From Rhea pennata (taxonomy: Eukaryota > Chordata > Aves > Rheiformes > Rheidae): DNA of 64,000 nucleotides. Made by a program: the position numbers and the translations under genes. The notes under the pieces are model-generated. The model did no database searches. It was given only the letters and a program-made list of their open reading frames with translations, and had not been told where the DNA came from. The stretch lies in the NCBI RefSeq assembly GCF_028389875.1, contig NC_084671.1:24707083-24771082 (forward strand), read 5' to 3'. Within the stretch, counting starts at the first letter, position 1; each line of letters starts with the position of its first letter. Below are positions 62,701-64,000 of the stretch, piece after piece.

Positions 62701-63048
62701 ACTATGGTGGTTTAGAAAGCATGACTTCACTTTCACACACTCACAACTGCAGGTGATCCTAAAATCCCTCCCCCCTCAGTGGAAGACACCTAAAGAACTT
62801 ATACCCAAGTCCAACTCTACAAAAAAAAAAAGTCATGAAGATAGTTCAATACCTGATACAGCAGCTTTTCCAGTCACAGGTGTTGGTGTAGTCATCAGAG
62901 AAGCAACACTTACAACAGAAGTAGCGGTCTTACTCACTACTGATGAAGTAGGCTGGCCCTGGTTTATACAGATTTGATGCTGCTGTCCAGACGTTTTTGC
63001 TGTAGGACCTCCAGAAGATGATGAACTGGCACTTGCATTATCTATTTG
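50641..63048 (-). CDS. YEATS2: YEATS2, C-terminal part (last 11 coding exons)
   Basis: YEATS2 is a nuclear scaffold of the ATAC histone acetyltransferase complex. Its N-terminal YEATS domain, not in this window, reads acetylated or crotonylated H3K27. Minus-strand exons in order are 63048-62853, 61242-61111, 60862-60764, 59683-59572, 58207-58134, 57059-56980, 55997-55796, 54401-54175, 52977-52921, 51736-51663 and 50749-50641. They join in frame to 1,362 nt, about 453 residues plus stop. The order is a Ser/Thr-rich linker, a conserved block (SVEQYY, GKRRAAEWQRA, HPRFHNITPLKTKHVVHWCR), an acidic Glu/Lys stretch, and the C-terminal histone-fold region (YASVIEDMILKATEQLMSDI to the stop). The histone fold is known to pair with NC2beta (DR1). 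The gene continues beyond the right edge. Confidence 0.96.
51041..51086. repeat. AT/AC microsatellite
   Basis: (AT)9-type run merging into (AC)n with ACGCGTGT at its end, in the last YEATS2 intron. Confidence 0.9.
51269..51302. repeat. perfect 12-bp inverted repeat
   Basis: AGGTTGTTTGAG (51269-51280) and its exact complement CTCAAACAACCT (51291-51302) flank a 10-base spacer, in the last YEATS2 intron. Able to form a short stem-loop. Confidence 0.9.
51663..51736 (-). CDS. YEATS2: YEATS2 penultimate exon
   Basis: Encodes ATEQLMSDILRQALAVAYQT and TPHN, part of the histone-fold helices. Acceptor TTTTTTCACAG, donor GTACAG. Confidence 0.95.
51737..52920 (-). other. YEATS2 intron
   Basis: Contains a GT-rich, Z-DNA-prone stretch at 52443-52484. 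Nothing else recognised. Confidence 0.6.
52443..52484. repeat. GT repeat with alternating purine-pyrimidine core
   Basis: GT dinucleotides followed by a 27-base strictly alternating run (52457-52483) containing GTGCGCATGCGTGCGCAC, which is nearly self-complementary. Confidence 0.85.
52921..52977 (-). CDS. YEATS2: YEATS2 exon (57 nt)
   Basis: Nineteen codons, PAEVHKNVYASVIEDMILK, the first helix of the histone fold. Acceptor TTTTCAG, donor GTAAAA, phase 0 on both sides. Confidence 0.95.
52978..54174 (-). other. YEATS2 intron
   Basis: No recognisable feature; an open frame at 53530-53814 (plus) has no family resemblance. Confidence 0.55.
54175..54401 (-). CDS. YEATS2: YEATS2 exon (acidic/coiled segment)
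   Basis: Encodes ECPSSYTSGEELCRKLEELQ, then EHEEEVDILNFSEPLRINIK and EEKQEEMKFYL. Rich in Glu and Lys, with predicted helical character. Acceptor TTGTTCAG, donor GTAATG, phase 0 at the end. Confidence 0.95.
54402..55795 (-). other. YEATS2 intron
   Basis: 1.4 kb without a recognisable feature. Confidence 0.55.
55796..55997 (-). CDS. YEATS2: YEATS2 exon (conserved core)
   Basis: Encodes WQRAMTVRKILQEIIEKHPR, then PLKTKHVVHWCRCHGYTPPD and SIEDVLTQIDSEP. Strongly conserved across YEATS2 proteins; the His/Cys-rich HVVHWCRCHGY is notable. The exon opens with WQRA, upstream of the first ATG (55985). Confidence 0.96.
56980..57059 (-). CDS. YEATS2: YEATS2 exon (80 nt)
   Basis: Encodes EDASSFCASSVEQYYSWNIG and KRRAAE. 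Acceptor CTTTCTAG, donor GTAATC. Confidence 0.94.
57060..58133 (-). other. YEATS2 intron
   Basis: No recognisable feature. Confidence 0.55.
58134..58207 (-). CDS. YEATS2: YEATS2 exon (74 nt)
   Basis: Encodes IEYLENIQQLLTAIVKKVPL and IAEK, an amphipathic helix. Acceptor CCTTGCAG, donor GTAAGC. The codon joined with the previous exon reads AAC (Asn); mammals appear to have Lys there. Confidence 0.93.
58208..59571 (-). other. YEATS2 intron
   Basis: 1.4 kb with no recognisable feature. Confidence 0.55.
59572..59683 (-). CDS. YEATS2: YEATS2 exon (112 nt)
   Basis: Encodes KMEPDSTGQNCSSVGTQEGQ and TEESSELGNYVI. Contains the VKMEPD-type motif across the junction, which resembles a sumoylation consensus (hydrophobic-K-x-E). 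Acceptor TTTGAAG, donor GTAATG. Confidence 0.92.
59684..60763 (-). other. YEATS2 intron
   Basis: No recognisable feature. Confidence 0.55.
60764..60862 (-). CDS. YEATS2: YEATS2 exon (99 nt, Ser/Thr-rich)
   Basis: Encodes IQSLSTSKVSAVTAVTTAST and VVPSPSAASVTK, a low-complexity Ser/Thr/Val/Ala linker. Acceptor TGTCTAG, donor GTAACA. Confidence 0.9.
61111..61242 (-). CDS. YEATS2: YEATS2 exon (132 nt)
   Basis: Encodes LLKIHSSQSSPQQAVLTVPS and QLKQLGVNTASGGVQTILMP. Acceptor TTTCAG, donor GTAAAG, phases agree with both neighbours. Confidence 0.93.
61243..62852 (-). other. YEATS2 intron
   Basis: 1.6 kb with no recognisable feature apart from an A run near 62,820-62,831. Confidence 0.55.
62853..63048 (-). 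CDS. YEATS2: YEATS2 exon (196 nt, Ser/Thr-rich)
   Basis: Encodes QIDNASASSSSSGGPTAKTS, GQQHQICINQGQPTSSVVSK and SVASLMTTPTPVTGKAAVS. Acceptor TTTATGCAG, donor GTATTG. It is the most upstream YEATS2 exon recognised in the window. Confidence 0.93.
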
Positions 63049-64000
63049 CTGCATAAAAGAGAGAGCATTATCAAAATCCTATTAACTTCATACACGATTT
63101 AACAATAAGCTCGAAGAAAGAATATCTAGGAGTAATAAAACCACATGACTATATCTATTACTAAGAAGCAAGAAGATCTCAAGCACATACTCAAAAGCCC
63201 ATACGCAATGATAGTACATACAGAGTGAAAGCAGTTTCAAGCAGAAATCAGATGAAACCATGCACACAGGAATTGCTAACACAATTGCTTTGACAGTATC
63301 ACAAGCCAGGCCCCTTAAAATCATTAAGTAGGTAGGCCAAATTTCTCATCTGGAGGCTTAATGTTTCATATTTCCCTGTTGCTCAGAACTCCAGAGGGAT
63401 CAGCAGAGAACTGGAGCAAAGCTGTTAATGCAGGTGACTCCACTGATTGAGACAACGGGTCATTTTTTGTTATGATACTATATAGACCTTAACCCTAATA
63501 CATATCTCTGTCACATAGTTATTGAAAGACAGATATTTGTACCCTTAGTACTCAGTGGCACTTTACAGGTAAAGAAATTCAAATAGAAGTTAGTATTATT
63601 CTGAGATAATTTGCACATTGTGCACTACCCTTTATTTTACAATAAATTGACAAAAACAAAGACCTTAATCCAGTTCACAGAGCATGATGCTCTTCTGTTC
63701 CTTAGTTGTAGAAACTCAGCCTGAACGGCTGGTGTTGCAAATATCATTTTGGTTAGATAGATGCAAGACACTTTCAAATCTGCTCATCAAGTTGGAAAGG
63801 CTCTTCAGTATTCATCTACTTGGACCTCAAAGAGATCCTAGTGTCCTGGCTGCTGTGTGTCCTAGGTAGGGCTATGTAGGGACAATTAGATGGTAATAAC
63901 TGTCATTAGGAAGCCAGGCAGAGGAAAAGTTTGGAAAAAGGTCAGATAGAAAATCTAAATCTCTACAGCTTCACTGGGAGCTGTAAAAACACTGAGTAGC
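63049..64000 (-). other. YEATS2 intron (runs off the right edge)
   Basis: No exon recognised on either strand to the end of the window. Confidence 0.55.

Noticed and set aside
1-64000. Search for CRISPR arrays, tRNAs, snoRNAs and intact retroviral or LINE coding regions
   Set aside because: No spaced direct repeats, tRNA B-box-like words in a cloverleaf context, or long transposon frames were seen by eye; only short CR1 and L2/MIR fragments are present.

Overview
The window looks like nuclear DNA from a bird, or at least a sauropsid. Protein-coding exons are short, separated by long AT-rich introns, and flanked by GT/AG splice sites. Two young CR1 LINE 3' ends carry the typical avian tail (ATTCTGTG terminus), and there is an L2/MIR-like relic. 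There are no prokaryotic features: no operons, CRISPR, insertion sequences or tRNAs were seen. The gene order PARL, MAP6D1, YEATS2, with PARL and MAP6D1 on one strand and YEATS2 converging on them, matches the vertebrate block found at human 3q27.

Layout from left to right. (1) Positions 1-10,700 hold two claudin first coding exons on the minus strand (8356-8137 and 3981-3765). Both end in the same splice phase, as expected for alternative first exons of a CLDN10/CLDN15-type gene whose later exons lie beyond the left edge or were not found. (2) A CpG island at about 10,800-11,930 drives PARL. All ten coding exons of PARL can be placed (11,490-22,701, plus strand, 359 aa). The first three are packed into under 600 bp with introns of 72 and 116 bp. 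(3) Positions 22,702-27,200 hold the PARL 3' UTR and a gene-poor spacer. (4) A second CpG island at about 27,200-28,330 holds exon 1 of MAP6D1. Its other two coding exons are at 39,443-39,560 and 42,580-42,657 (240 aa in total). (5) Positions 42,658-50,640 are the convergent spacer holding the 3' UTRs of MAP6D1 and YEATS2. (6) Positions 50,641-63,048 carry the last eleven coding exons of YEATS2 on the minus strand (about 453 residues including the C-terminal histone-fold region). The 5' part of YEATS2 lies beyond the right edge.

The genes are neighbours by conserved synteny and not members of one pathway. PARL is an inner-mitochondrial-membrane rhomboid protease, MAP6D1 a palmitoylated microtubule-stabilising protein, YEATS2 a chromatin-reader subunit of the ATAC acetyltransferase complex, and the claudins tight-junction proteins. 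I found no convincing evidence of a wholly new system. The items most worth a second look are the paired claudin first exons beside PARL, the repeated ATGGCG/ETS and TAACGG motifs around the compact PARL 5' end, and a MAP6D1 with three MAP6-like repeat cores. All exon boundaries were derived by eye from reading frame, splice sites and remembered family sequence; none has been checked against transcripts.
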